The notes beneath the pieces are model-generated. The model had not been told where the DNA came from. It did not search any database and saw only the letters and a program-made list of their open reading frames with translations. From NCBI RefSeq assembly GCF_002803155.1, contig NZ_NNBP01000010.1, positions 1 through 64,000 of the forward strand: a stretch of DNA of 64,000 nt. The letters run 5' to 3'. Below are positions 39,868 to 49,349 of this stretch, piece after piece; within the stretch, counting starts at the first letter, position 1, and every line of letters begins with the position of its first letter. Made by a program: the position numbers and the translations under genes. The stretch comes from Streptomyces sp. CB02959 (GTDB lineage Bacteria > Actinomycetota > Actinomycetes > Streptomycetales > Streptomycetaceae).

Positions 39868-41580
39868 ATGCCGTCCAGTGCTCCACCTGCCACCGAGAAC
39901 CGCCGTACCCGAGGCCTCCTCGCCGGGCCCGGGGAGAGCGGATGGCAGCTGTTGCGGGCGGCGGGTGAGGCGGTCCTGGCCGGGGTGCTGGTGCTGCTCG
40001 TCCACACGGGTGAGTCGGCGTTCGACGCGAGGCTCAAGGACGGAGCGGTGGCCCTGGGGCTCGTGGGCATCGCGCTGGTGCTGGTGCGGCGCCGGTTCCC
40101 GGTGGTCAGCGTGCTCGGGCTGGCGGTGCTGATGGGGGTGATGCCCGCCGTGGCGCTGCTGACCGCGGTAGCCGTCTACACCGCGGCCCGGCAGTTGGAG
40201 ACGTCGCGGCAGCGAGCCGGGCTGTTGCTCGGCGCGGCTGCCGTAACGGTGGCCACCTGCGCGGCGTTCGCGCCCGTGCTGGAGATGGGCAGCAAGTCGT
40301 TCGGTCTTGCGCTGAGTGCAGTGCTCGCCACCACCACGGTGGTCATTCCCGGGTTGGTGGGCACCGTCGCAGGGCAGCAGGATCGGCTGCTGCGGGCGTT
40401 GCGGGAACGCACGGCCGCCGCCGAGGAGGCGCGGCGACTTGCGGACAGCGAGTCGCGGATGCGCGAGCGGTCGCGGATCGCGGCGGAGATGCACGATCTG
40501 GTCGGGCATCGCCTGAGCCTGGTTTCCCTGCACGCAGGCGGGCTGGAGATGGCGCTGTCCAAGGAGGCGCCCGGACTGCAGGACGAGGCCGCCGCGGTGG
40601 GCCGTGCCGCCCGGGACGCGATGGAGGAGCTGCGGGAGGTGCTGGGGGTCCTGGGCCTGTTGGGGCGGGACACCGGCACCGACGCACTGACGGATGCGAC
40701 GGGAACGCGCGCGGATATCGAAGCGCTGGCCGAGGAGTCGCGCGGCGGCGGTATCCCCGTTGATCTGGTCTGGGAGGGGCCGGATCTCGATGCGCGGCCG
40801 GCCAGGGTGCGGCGGGCGGTGCACCGGGTGGTGCGCGAGTCGCTGACCAACGTGCACCGGTATGCGGCCGGGGCGCAGGTGACCGTCGCAGTCCGGCACG
40901 CCGACGAGCGGGTGGAGGTGCGGGTGCGCAACGGTGTGCCGCCGGTGCCGCCCACCGCCACGACCGGGCTCGGCACCGGGCGCGGGCTGATCGGGCTGCG
41001 GGAGCGGGTGGCGCTGCTCGGCGGTGGCCTGGAGGCACACCGGACGCCCGGTGGCGGCTTCGCCGTGGCGGCCGACATCCCCGCCGACCCCGGGCCCGGC
41101 GCGGAGACGGCGGGCACGGCGCCGTACGACAGCAGCCCGGCCACCGTCGACGGGCCCGGCAGCGGGCTCTCGGCCCTCCAGCGGCGCCTGGCCGGTGCCG
41201 TCACCGGGCTGCTCGGCCTGGTGGGGGTGGGCGTGATGATGCTGTTCGGGGTCGTGCTGGTGGACCACGCACATCACGGTCCCGAGAACCGGACCGCCCA
41301 GAAGCCGCGGGTGGGCATGACCAGGGAGCAGGTGAAGCGCGTCGTGGCACCGGACGACCTCGGGGCACGCGCGGCCGCCGCCGGGCGCGAGCCGCCGCGG
41401 CCGGCTTCCGCCACGGACTGCCTGTATCCGTACCCGCGCGGGATTCCCAAGGGCGGGCGGCTGGAGATCGTCCGGTACTGCTTCCGGGCCGACATCTTGA
41501 TTGCGATCGACCGCTTCACGGTCCCCATGGTGACCGAAAAGGCGACCGAACCACCCCGTGGGAGAAAGACGCATGACTGA
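39868..41580 (+). CDS. NarL-type sensor histidine kinase with extra C-terminal membrane anchor and BamE-like domain
   Basis: A 570-residue kinase. About four to five membrane helices occupy residues 35-165. The HisKA_3 domain has the phospho-acceptor His209 in AAEMHDLVGHRLSLV, and the ATPase has the N box ESLTN (324-328) and GTGRGLIGLRER (369-380). After the kinase, residues 441-465 form another membrane helix. The last 100 residues contain RVGMTREQVKRVVAPDD (481-497), like the start of SmpA/BamE-type domains, probably outside the membrane. That post-kinase module is unusual. The stop overlaps the response regulator start. Confidence 0.88.
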   Translation: MPSSAPPATENRRTRGLLAGPGESGWQLLRAAGEAVLAGVLVLLVHTGESAFDARLKDGAVALGLVGIALVLVRRRFPVVSVLGLAVLMGVMPAVALLTAVAVYTAARQLETSRQRAGLLLGAAAVTVATCAAFAPVLEMGSKSFGLALSAVLATTTVVIPGLVGTVAGQQDRLLRALRERTAAAEEARRLADSESRMRERSRIAAEMHDLVGHRLSLVSLHAGGLEMALSKEAPGLQDEAAAVGRAARDAMEELREVLGVLGLLGRDTGTDALTDATGTRADIEALAEESRGGGIPVDLVWEGPDLDARPARVRRAVHRVVRESLTNVHRYAAGAQVTVAVRHADERVEVRVRNGVPPVPPTATTGLGTGRGLIGLRERVALLGGGLEAHRTPGGGFAVAADIPADPGPGAETAGTAPYDSSPATVDGPGSGLSALQRRLAGAVTGLLGLVGVGVMMLFGVVLVDHAHHGPENRTAQKPRVGMTREQVKRVVAPDDLGARAAAAGREPPRPASATDCLYPYPRGIPKGGRLEIVRYCFRADILIAIDRFTVPMVTEKATEPPRGRKTHD

Positions 41581-42271
41581 CCGGGCCAACTTCGCCGACT
41601 CCGGGGCGGGTTCCGCGATCCGGGTGCTGCTCGCCGACGACGAGGAGATGATCCGGCACAGCGTCCGGCTGATCCTCCAGCACACCGACGGCATCGAGGT
41701 GGTGGCCGAGGCGGCCAACGGTGCCGGGGCCGTCCGGCTCGCCGCCGAGCACCGGCCCGATGTGGTGCTCCTCGACATCCGTATGCCCATACTCGACGGG
41801 CTCGCGGCCGTCGAAACACTGGTCGCCCTCGACCCCGCGCCGCAGGTGGTCATGCTCACCACCTTCGGCGACGAGGAGAACGTGCTCCGGGCCCTGCGGG
41901 CGGGGGCCACCGGCTTCCTGCTCAAGGACGAGAGGCCGCAGGAGCTGATCAGCGCGGTACGCGCGGCGGCAGCGGGGGACGCGGTCCTCTCCCCCGGCGT
42001 CACCGGGATCGTCGTCCGGCGGATGCTGCGCGGCGGCGGGGCCGGTGCCGTGGCCGCCGCCCCGGACAGCAGGGTGGCGGGGCTGACGGACCGGGAACGG
42101 GAGGTGCTGGTCATGCTGGGGGAGGGGTTGTCGAGCCAGGAGATCGGCAGACGCCTCGGTATCGGTGTGGGGACGGTCAAGACCCATGTCCGATCGATCC
42201 TGGCGAAGACGGCGTGCGGTAGCCGGGTACAGGCGGCACTGCTGGCACACCAGGCCGGGCTCATGGGCTGA
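41573..42271 (+). CDS. NarL/FixJ-family response regulator
   Basis: A 232-residue regulator. The receiver domain has the acidic pair ADDEE (about 20-24), the phosphorylated Asp in DVVLLDIRMP (about 64-73) and the lysine in FLLKDERP. The C-terminal LuxR HTH reads LTDREREVLVMLGEGLSSQE and GIGVGTVKTHVRSILAK. The start at 41573 is preferred because GGGAGAAAG precedes it, and it overlaps the kinase stop (ATGACTGA). Probable target: the adjacent ABC exporter. Confidence 0.92.
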   Translation: MTDRANFADSGAGSAIRVLLADDEEMIRHSVRLILQHTDGIEVVAEAANGAGAVRLAAEHRPDVVLLDIRMPILDGLAAVETLVALDPAPQVVMLTTFGDEENVLRALRAGATGFLLKDERPQELISAVRAAAAGDAVLSPGVTGIVVRRMLRGGGAGAVAAAPDSRVAGLTDREREVLVMLGEGLSSQEIGRRLGIGVGTVKTHVRSILAKTACGSRVQAALLAHQAGLMG

Positions 42272-42290
42272 GCCCCCGGCCTGGGCTTCG

Positions 42291-42314
42291 GGCCTCTCTT
42301 TGGGTAGAGGGGCC
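42291..42314 (+). terminator. Hairpin after the two-component operon
   Basis: GGCCTCTCT and AGAGGGGCC pair over 9 bp (one wobble) around a 6-base loop, 20 bases after the response-regulator stop. No T-run follows. Confidence 0.55.
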
Positions 42315-42454
42315 ATGGTCCGTGAGGGTGACACGGCGCGGCGGATCTGCCCCTCGGTAGGCGGCGTATTCCCGACCCCAGGGCGACGCAGGCGGGGGTG
42401 GGCCGCGGCCACGATGGTCGGGAGTTCCGCACCGCACCACCGCGAGGAGTCCCC

Positions 42455-43237
42455 ATGTCGCAGACCACCACCCCCAACCTTGGCCTCCGGGCCCCCTTGG
42501 GCGTCGCTGCTCGCGCAGCAGAGCTGACCAAGGTCTATGGCGAGGGCGAGACCCGCGTCGTCGCCCTCGACTCGGTCTCTGTGGAGTTCGGCCGTGGTCA
42601 ATTCACCGCGATCATGGGGCCGTCCGGCTCCGGCAAGTCGACGCTGATGCACTGCATGGCGGGGCTCGACTCGGTCTCCAGCGGGTCTGCTCGTATCGGT
42701 AGCACCGAGTTGTCCGGCCTGGGCGACCGGCAACTCACCAGGCTCCGGCGGGAGAAGATCGGCTTCGTCTTCCAGGCGTTCAATCTGCTGCCCACGCTGG
42801 ATGCCCTGGAGAACATCACGCTGCCGATGGACATCGCCGGCCACAAGCCCGACCAGCAGTGGCTGAAGCTGATCGTGGGGACCCTCGGCCTTTCCGAACG
42901 GCTGCGGCACCGCCCCTCGCAGCTCTCCGGCGGCCAGCAGCAGCGCGTCGCCGTGGCCCGCGCGCTGGCCGGACGGCCGGAGATCGTCTTCGCGGACGAG
43001 CCGACCGGCAACCTCGACTCCCGTTCCGGCGCGGAGGTCCTGGGCTTTCTGCGGGAATCCGTACGCGAGTTGGGGCAGACGGTCGTGATGGTCACCCACG
43101 ACCAGGTGGCCGCCTCCTACGCGGACCGGGTGGTCTTCCTCGCCGACGGGAGGCTCATCGACGATCTGCCCGACCCCACCCCCGAGGCCGTGCTCGACCG
43201 TTTGCGGCTCTTCGACACCGAGGGACGGACGAGCTGA
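42455..43237 (+). CDS. MacB-type ABC transporter ATP-binding protein
   Basis: A 260-residue ATPase of the LolD/MacB group. It has Walker A GPSGSGKST (about 53-61), Q-loop VFQAFNLLPTLDALENITLP (about 97-116), signature LSGGQQQR (about 155-162), Walker B EIVFADEPTGNLDS and H-loop THDQ. The start follows GAGGAG at 6 bases. The FtsX-like permease follows after a 108-base repeat-rich gap, and a two-component system lies just upstream. Confidence 0.93.
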   Translation: MSQTTTPNLGLRAPLGVAARAAELTKVYGEGETRVVALDSVSVEFGRGQFTAIMGPSGSGKSTLMHCMAGLDSVSSGSARIGSTELSGLGDRQLTRLRREKIGFVFQAFNLLPTLDALENITLPMDIAGHKPDQQWLKLIVGTLGLSERLRHRPSQLSGGQQQRVAVARALAGRPEIVFADEPTGNLDSRSGAEVLGFLRESVRELGQTVVMVTHDQVAASYADRVVFLADGRLIDDLPDPTPEAVLDRLRLFDTEGRTS

Positions 43238-43249
43238 CGCGTCCCGCTC

Positions 43250-43310
43250 GCACGGCTTCCCCTCCAGCACGGCTTCCCTCCCGTTCGGCTTTCCTCCCGC
43301 ACGGCCTCCC
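43250..43310 (+). repeat. Degenerate CACGGCTTCCCTCC repeat between ATPase and permease
   Basis: About four imperfect 16- to 17-base units (GCACGGCTTCCCCTCCA, GCACGGCTTCCCTCCCG, TTCGGCTTTCCTCCCG, CACGGCCTCCCTGTCC) fill the gap. They are pyrimidine-rich and show no hairpin. Confidence 0.65.
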
Positions 43311-43345
43311 TGTCCCGACCGCGTACCTCCAGGACTGGCTCCGAC

Positions 43346-45913
43346 ATGCTGCGTACAGCCCTGCGCAACGTCCTTGCGCACAAATCCCGACTGCTCATGA
43401 CCGCACTCGCGGTCCTCCTCGGTGTCGCCTTCGTCTCCGGCACCCTTGTCTTCGGCGACAGTGTCGCCGGCTCCTTCCACAACGCCGCCGCCAAGAACCT
43501 CAAGGGCGTGGCCGCCTCCGTACAGGCCGATGGCGCCTCCGGGCCCGGTGGCTCGGAAGGCAAGCCGATCACCGTCCTTGACACCGAGCTGGCGCGGAAG
43601 ATCCGCGCGCTGCCCGGCGTCGCCTCGGTGCGCCCCACCGTCAACGGAACGGCCACCTTGGCCGCCAAGGACGGCAGCCCGGTCAACGCCGACAACAACT
43701 GGCAGAACCTGGCCACCAACTACCTGCCCGGCAAGGACGGCAAGGACAGCCGCTTCCCGCTGGCAGCAGGCCGCGGTCCCGCAGCCGAGGGCGAGCTGGC
43801 GCTGGACACCAGGACCGCCGAGAAGACCGGCTACCGGATCGGCGACACCGTCCGCTTCGCCACCGACGGGCCTGCCCTGACCAAGAAGCTGGTCGGTACC
43901 GTCTCCACCGACGACCCGCGGGTCGCCGCCGGCGGCACCCTCACCCTCTTCGACACCCCGACCGCGCAGAAGCTGTTCCTCCAGGCCGGTCAGTTCGACG
44001 AGATCACGGTCGCGGCCAAAACCGGTACCGATGAACGTGCGCTGACCGCCCGGGTGCAAACGCTGCTTCCCGAGAAGGGCGCCAGGGTCGTCAGCGGTGC
44101 CGACCTGGCAGCCATGCAGTCCGGAGGGGGCGCCGGGGACAGCGGGTTCTTCGCCAAGCTGCTGATGGTTTTCGCCGGCATCGCGCTGTTCGTCGGCGCG
44201 TTCATCATCGCCAACACCTTCACCATGCTCATCGCCCAGCGCAGCCGCGAGATCGCGCTGATGCGGGCCGTGGGCGCCTCGCGCCGCCAGGTCGTACGCT
44301 CCGTCCTCGCCGAGGCCGCCCTCCTCGGCCTCGGCGCCTCCGCCGCCGGATTCGCGCTCGGCCTCGGCATCGCCGCCGCCATGCGCCCGCTGCTCAACGC
44401 GACCGGCGCCGATTTGCCCGACGGGCCGCTGGTCATCACGTCCTCGACCGTTGTCTCTTCGCTCGCGGTCGGCGTCCTCGTCACCGTACTGGCCGCCTGG
44501 CTGCCGTCCCGCAAGGCCGCGAAGATCGCCCCCGTCGAGGCGCTCAGCAGCGTCGACCAGGCGCCGCCCACCCGCGCCCTGGTGATCCGCAACGTGCTCG
44601 GCACTCTGCTCACCGGGGCCGGGGTACTGGTGATGCTCCACGTCACCACCCTCCAGACCCTCTCCCGGTCCGACCTGCAGATCGCCATGCTCGGCTCCGG
44701 GCTGACCATGAGCGGCATGATCGTGCTGGCCCCGCTGCTCTCCCGGCCGCTGATCACCCTGGCCGGCAAGGTCACCACCCGCTGGTTCGGCGTCAGCGGC
44801 AAGCTGGCCAAGGAGAACGCGCTGCGCAACCCGCGCCGCACCGCCGCCACCGCATCGGCCCTGATGATCGGGCTCACCCTGATCACCGCTCTGACCGTCG
44901 CCGGGTACTCCACCCAACAGGCCATGGACAAGCAGATCGCCCAGGGACTGACCGCCGACTACACGGTCTCCAACAGCTTCCACCGCGGCGGTCTCGAACC
45001 GGGCGCGGCCGACAAGGTCGCGAGGGTACCCGGGGTAGCCGCGGCCGTCCCCGTCACCTCGACGGGATTCGGCACCAAGAGCGGGCGCGCCGTCATCACC
45101 GGCACCGACCCCAAGGCGTTCGGCAAGACCGCGGAGCTCGACTTCCGCGCCGGATCGCTGCGTGACATCGGCCCCGGGAAGATCGCGGTCTCCGACGAGT
45201 TCGCCCAGAAGGCCGGCCTCAAACTCGGCGCCACCCTCGACGTCGGCACAAACACCGGCAAGACCCGGACGAAGAAGCTGACGGTCGTCGGCATCTACGC
45301 CCAGACCCGCGCCGTGCAGGATGCGCTGGGCACACTCGCCGACGTCTTCCCGTACTCCGGCACCAAGAAGCTCGACAAGGTACTGGTCAAGGCCGGGCCC
45401 GGCAAGGACGCGGGCCTGGAGCGGAAGATCCGTGCCGCGCTCGGCGACAGCCCCCTGCTGAAGGTCGAAAGCCAGGAGCAATTCATCAAGGCGGCAGGCG
45501 GGGCAATGACCACGGCACTCAACATGATGTACGGGCTGCTCAGCATGGCCGTCGTCATCGCGGTGCTCGGTGTCGTCAACACCCTGGCCATGTCGGTCTT
45601 CGAGCGCACCCGGGAGATCGGGATGCTGCGGGCCATCGGCCTCGACCGCGCCGGAATCAAGCAGATGGTCCGGCTGGAGTCGATCGTGATCTCCCTGTTC
45701 GGCGCTGTACTCGGGATCGGCACGGGCATCTTCCTGGCCTGGGCCGGAGGCAGCTTGATGACGTCGTCGATGACGACGTACGAGATGGCGCTGCCGTGGG
45801 GGAGGCTGGGGATCTTCCTGGTGCTGGCCCTGGCGATCGGCGTCCTGGCCGCGATCTGGCCGGCCCGTCGGGCAGCCGGCCTGAACATGCTGCGCTCGAT
45901 CCAGTCAACCTGA
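43346..45913 (+). CDS. MacB/FtsX-family ABC transporter permease
   Basis: An 855-residue permease made of two FtsX halves. An N-terminal membrane helix (about 15-35) is followed by a large extracytoplasmic domain to about 265. Helices follow near 270-295, 320-345 and 365-390. A second half begins near 470 (NALRNPRRTAATASALMIGL) with another external domain and three C-terminal helices after 720. It works with the ATPase just before it, exporting peptides, antibiotics or lipids, or acting as a mechanotransmitter. The start is preceded by a weak site (AGGAC). Confidence 0.9.
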   Translation: MLRTALRNVLAHKSRLLMTALAVLLGVAFVSGTLVFGDSVAGSFHNAAAKNLKGVAASVQADGASGPGGSEGKPITVLDTELARKIRALPGVASVRPTVNGTATLAAKDGSPVNADNNWQNLATNYLPGKDGKDSRFPLAAGRGPAAEGELALDTRTAEKTGYRIGDTVRFATDGPALTKKLVGTVSTDDPRVAAGGTLTLFDTPTAQKLFLQAGQFDEITVAAKTGTDERALTARVQTLLPEKGARVVSGADLAAMQSGGGAGDSGFFAKLLMVFAGIALFVGAFIIANTFTMLIAQRSREIALMRAVGASRRQVVRSVLAEAALLGLGASAAGFALGLGIAAAMRPLLNATGADLPDGPLVITSSTVVSSLAVGVLVTVLAAWLPSRKAAKIAPVEALSSVDQAPPTRALVIRNVLGTLLTGAGVLVMLHVTTLQTLSRSDLQIAMLGSGLTMSGMIVLAPLLSRPLITLAGKVTTRWFGVSGKLAKENALRNPRRTAATASALMIGLTLITALTVAGYSTQQAMDKQIAQGLTADYTVSNSFHRGGLEPGAADKVARVPGVAAAVPVTSTGFGTKSGRAVITGTDPKAFGKTAELDFRAGSLRDIGPGKIAVSDEFAQKAGLKLGATLDVGTNTGKTRTKKLTVVGIYAQTRAVQDALGTLADVFPYSGTKKLDKVLVKAGPGKDAGLERKIRAALGDSPLLKVESQEQFIKAAGGAMTTALNMMYGLLSMAVVIAVLGVVNTLAMSVFERTREIGMLRAIGLDRAGIKQMVRLESIVISLFGAVLGIGTGIFLAWAGGSLMTSSMTTYEMALPWGRLGIFLVLALAIGVLAAIWPARRAAGLNMLRSIQST

Positions 45914-46220
45914 GCCATGCGGCGGCACCCCGGCGAACGAGGCCGCGTGGGGGTACGGATCGCCAGGCGTGGAGCCCCGAGCCCGCGGCTCCACCTTGGT
46001 CGCCTTGGCCTCCGGGCCGCCGCCGTTCGGTACTCGTCTGGTCCCCGCGGCCGGGGCAACCGGGCGATACGACGAGAGTCACGTCCTGGACTGCGTATAC
46101 CCGGGCTCCACAGCTGCCTTGAACGACGAGCGGACCTTGTCCGGGCGGCGGTCGTTCACTACACAAATCCAAGACATGGGCTATGGAAGGCCTGGCGTTA
46201 CATGGCTCGGGGGCGAAGTG
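45914..46220. other. Intergenic region before the LAL regulator
   Basis: About 300 bases. The frame of the regulator stays open through most of it, so an upstream start (45969 or 46176) is possible, but no ribosome site or family-like N-terminus supports this. No terminator hairpin with a T-tail was found after the permease. Confidence 0.35.
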
Positions 46221-49064
46221 ATGACTGCATTCAAAGGTCGGCTTGTGGGTCGTGCAGCTGAGTTGGCGGAGCTGTCCAGGCTGGCGGAGTCCACGCTTGC
46301 AGGTGTGGGGCACGCCGCGTTCGTCGTGGGTGAGGCCGGTCTCGGGAAGACCGCGGTGCTTGAGCAAGCCGCGGCAGCCGCAGAGCGCAGGGGCCTGCGA
46401 GTGCTGCGGGGGAGGGTCCAGGAGCGGTCGGAGGCATTGCCGTTCGCCTTCATCTCAAGCTGCTTGAGGCTGGAGGAGTCTCCCCCGGATGCCTGGCGGG
46501 CCCACGTCGCCGAGGTGCTGGATGGCGATGCCTGCTACGGGGTGCCGGGCGCCAAGGCCGAGGCGACTGGAGCCTGTGCCGCGACGAGCGAGGCGATGAC
46601 CGGACTGGTCGAGGACCTGTGCGCACAGGGGCCGCTGGCGCTGTTCCTCGACGACCTCCAGTGGGCGGACTCGGCAAGCGTGGCCATGCTGCACAAGCTG
46701 GTGTGTTCGGTGCATCGATTGCCGCTTCTGGTGGTGGGGGCTCACCGACCCGTGTCCGGAGCCGCGGAGGTCGGCCACCTGTCGGGGAGCCCGATCGCCG
46801 GGAATCGCACACTGCTGGAGCTGGCACCCCTCGATACGGAGGCCGTGGCGGCTCTGCTGGCGGACCTGTGCGACCGGCCGGCCGGTCCGCGACTGCGCCG
46901 CATGGCCGAGGGAGCCGCCGGTAACCCGCTGTACCTCGCCGAGTTGATCGCCGCGCTGAGGCGCGAGCAGGCCATCGAGACCGGTGAGGCCATGGCGGAC
47001 ATCGCCGCCGGCTGCACGCTGCCGTCGCTGACCGCACTGGTGACGCACCGGCTTCGGTACCTGCGTGATGACGTGCTGCAGGTGCTGCGCGTGGCCTCCG
47101 TGCTGGGCGCCGGTTGCACCACCGCCGAACTCGCAGCGGTGGTGGACCTTCCGCTACCCGACCTGCTGGCCGTCATCGCGGAGGCCGAGGCAGCCGGGGT
47201 GCTGGGGGACACCGGCCAACAGCTGCGCTTCCGACATGAGCTCATCCGGCACGCCTTGTACGACGCCGTGCCGGGGTCGGTCCGGGCCATGCTGCACATG
47301 AGAGCAGCGCAGTGTCTGGCCGAGGCCGGGGCAGCTCCCGAACGCGTTGCCGAGCACCTCCTGAGTGGGCTGCCGAGCCCCGACTTCCTGATCACGTGGC
47401 TGGAAGGGGTCGCGGCACGGCTCACCATGCGGGCACCGGACATGGCAATGCGGCTGCTCACCATGGCGCTGGAAGTCGGCGACCCCACGGATGCCGGGTA
47501 CGCCAACCTCCGTCTCCACCATGCCCTTGCGCAGCTCTCCTGTGGTCTCCTTGCCGAGGCGGAGGAAAGTGCCCGCTGCGCCCTGGCTAAGGCGCCTGAC
47601 CCCGGGTGGGGACACCTGATGCGCTGGATCGTCATCCAGGCCGCGTTCGCCCGTGGCATGCCTGACCTGGCGCTGGCGGAGGCGCGGGCCGGATGCCGGA
47701 GCCCGGACGTACCGGCGATCGAGGCGGTCCGGCTCCAGGCGTTCAGCGCCGCATGCCTCTTCGCGCTGGGCGACCTCACCGAAGCCGGCGTGGTCGCCTC
47801 ACGTGCCCGGCGCGCAGCCTACAAGGCCGGAGACAACCAGGCCCTGGCCGACGCCTTGACCGTGCTGGCAGCCAAGCGTTTCCTGGAGGCGCCTGACGCC
47901 GAGGCGATTGAACTTGCGCGGCAGGCGTTCCGCATCATGCCCGACACGGTGCACCCGGCGCAGTGGATGGGGATGCAACTCGCGCTGGTGAACTACTACA
48001 TCGCCCTCGACCTCGGGCACGACGCCCGGCGGACCCTCGCCGCCATACGCATCCCGGCGGAGCGCACCGGAGGGATGTTTCTGCCCTGGTACCACCTGGC
48101 CTGCGCGCTCCTCGCATTTCACACGGGGCGCTGGGACGATGCGCTGGCGGAGGTCGCCTCAGGTCTCGCCTGCGGAGGCCAGGAGGCGCTGAGCCGGGCG
48201 TTGCGAGCGGTGGCGGCATCGATCGCCGTGCACAGAGGCAGGCATCCCCTCGCCGAAGCACATCTGACCGCTCCGCTGCCCGAGGGCGGCAACCCGGCGG
48301 TCGCTGCCTTCTACGCGTATCTGCCGTTGCGCGCCGGCGCCCTTCTGGACGAAGCGCAGGACGATGTCCAGCACGCCTACTCCCGACTCGCCGAGGCGTT
48401 CGGGAGCGGCCACCCGGGCCGGCGGAACCTCAGCGTTCTGACACCCGATCTGGTCCGCCTCGCCCTGGCACAGGGGGACCTTGCGAACGCGCAGCGATAC
48501 GCCGCCGCCGCACAACAGCGCGCCGACCACAGCGGCGGCCCCAACCAGCTCGGTGACGCCTACCGCTGCCAAGGCTTGCTGAGCGAGGACCCCGATCTGC
48601 TCATGGAAGCGGTCCGCTGCTACCGCAACGCTCCGCGGCCACTCAACGCGGCACACGCCCTTACCGATGCGGCGGAACTGCTGGCCCGTAGCGGGCAGCT
48701 GGCCGAGGCCCGCGTCCTGCTCGATCAGGCGCTGGACACCTTCACGCGGATGGGCGCGGTCTGGGACGCGGCCCAGGCGACCTCCCGGCTGCGTGCGGTC
48801 GCCGTTCGCCGGGGCTCACACAGGCCCCGAACCGGTTCTCACGGCGGCTGGGAAGCACTCACCCATACCGAACGCGTGGTTGCGGAGCACGTGGCCGAAG
48901 GGTGTTCCAATCCCGAGATCGCCTCTCGGCTGTCCATCGCCCGAAGCACCGTCAGCACCCATGTGTCCAGCATCCTCAGAAAGCTGGCGATGACCTCACG
49001 GGTCGAAGTCGCCGCGGAGGTGACCCGCCGGCAGAAGCCCGGGGTGCCGCCTCGGCAGGACTGA
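46221..49064 (+). CDS. LAL-type LuxR-family regulator with AAA ATPase domain
   Basis: A 947-residue regulator of the MalT/LAL class. The N-terminal ATPase has Walker A VGEAGLGKTAV (about 32-42) and Walker B ALFLDDLQWAD near 145. A long helical TPR-like middle section spans about residues 360-860. The C-terminal LuxR HTH contains LTHTERVVAEHVAEGCSNPE and SIARSTVSTHVSSILRKLA. LAL proteins are often pathway-specific activators. The next gene, a secreted lectin-toxin-like protein, starts 286 bases downstream on the same strand and is a plausible target. The start at 46221 gives the family-like FKGRLVGRAAELAEL. Confidence 0.88.
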   Translation: MTAFKGRLVGRAAELAELSRLAESTLAGVGHAAFVVGEAGLGKTAVLEQAAAAAERRGLRVLRGRVQERSEALPFAFISSCLRLEESPPDAWRAHVAEVLDGDACYGVPGAKAEATGACAATSEAMTGLVEDLCAQGPLALFLDDLQWADSASVAMLHKLVCSVHRLPLLVVGAHRPVSGAAEVGHLSGSPIAGNRTLLELAPLDTEAVAALLADLCDRPAGPRLRRMAEGAAGNPLYLAELIAALRREQAIETGEAMADIAAGCTLPSLTALVTHRLRYLRDDVLQVLRVASVLGAGCTTAELAAVVDLPLPDLLAVIAEAEAAGVLGDTGQQLRFRHELIRHALYDAVPGSVRAMLHMRAAQCLAEAGAAPERVAEHLLSGLPSPDFLITWLEGVAARLTMRAPDMAMRLLTMALEVGDPTDAGYANLRLHHALAQLSCGLLAEAEESARCALAKAPDPGWGHLMRWIVIQAAFARGMPDLALAEARAGCRSPDVPAIEAVRLQAFSAACLFALGDLTEAGVVASRARRAAYKAGDNQALADALTVLAAKRFLEAPDAEAIELARQAFRIMPDTVHPAQWMGMQLALVNYYIALDLGHDARRTLAAIRIPAERTGGMFLPWYHLACALLAFHTGRWDDALAEVASGLACGGQEALSRALRAVAASIAVHRGRHPLAEAHLTAPLPEGGNPAVAAFYAYLPLRAGALLDEAQDDVQHAYSRLAEAFGSGHPGRRNLSVLTPDLVRLALAQGDLANAQRYAAAAQQRADHSGGPNQLGDAYRCQGLLSEDPDLLMEAVRCYRNAPRPLNAAHALTDAAELLARSGQLAEARVLLDQALDTFTRMGAVWDAAQATSRLRAVAVRRGSHRPRTGSHGGWEALTHTERVVAEHVAEGCSNPEIASRLSIARSTVSTHVSSILRKLAMTSRVEVAAEVTRRQKPGVPPRQD

Positions 49065-49349
49065 CCGCAGGTCACCACGGCCCGGCGCCCGGAAATCACG
49101 AACTATATCCGTCAGTTGGAGGATGTTCCTCCGCTTGCCTGCGCCTACGTTGACGGTGCCGCGGTGGTCTGGGCGCACGGGGTGGACCGGTGCCGCTCGG
49201 GGTCACCTGGCCGGCCCGAAGAGCACAGCTCACCGGAACGAGGACCGAGAACCATGACCGCTGAGATGACGCCCCAGAGGCCGGGGTCGCCTCAGCGTCA
49301 GGTGGTCGCAGTGCCGGAAGCACGAAGAAAGACGAAAGGGAAATGGCTC

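Noticed and set aside
41516..45481. Minus-strand open frame of 1321 codons
   Set aside because: It is antisense to the response regulator and MacB-type genes, which carry full motifs.
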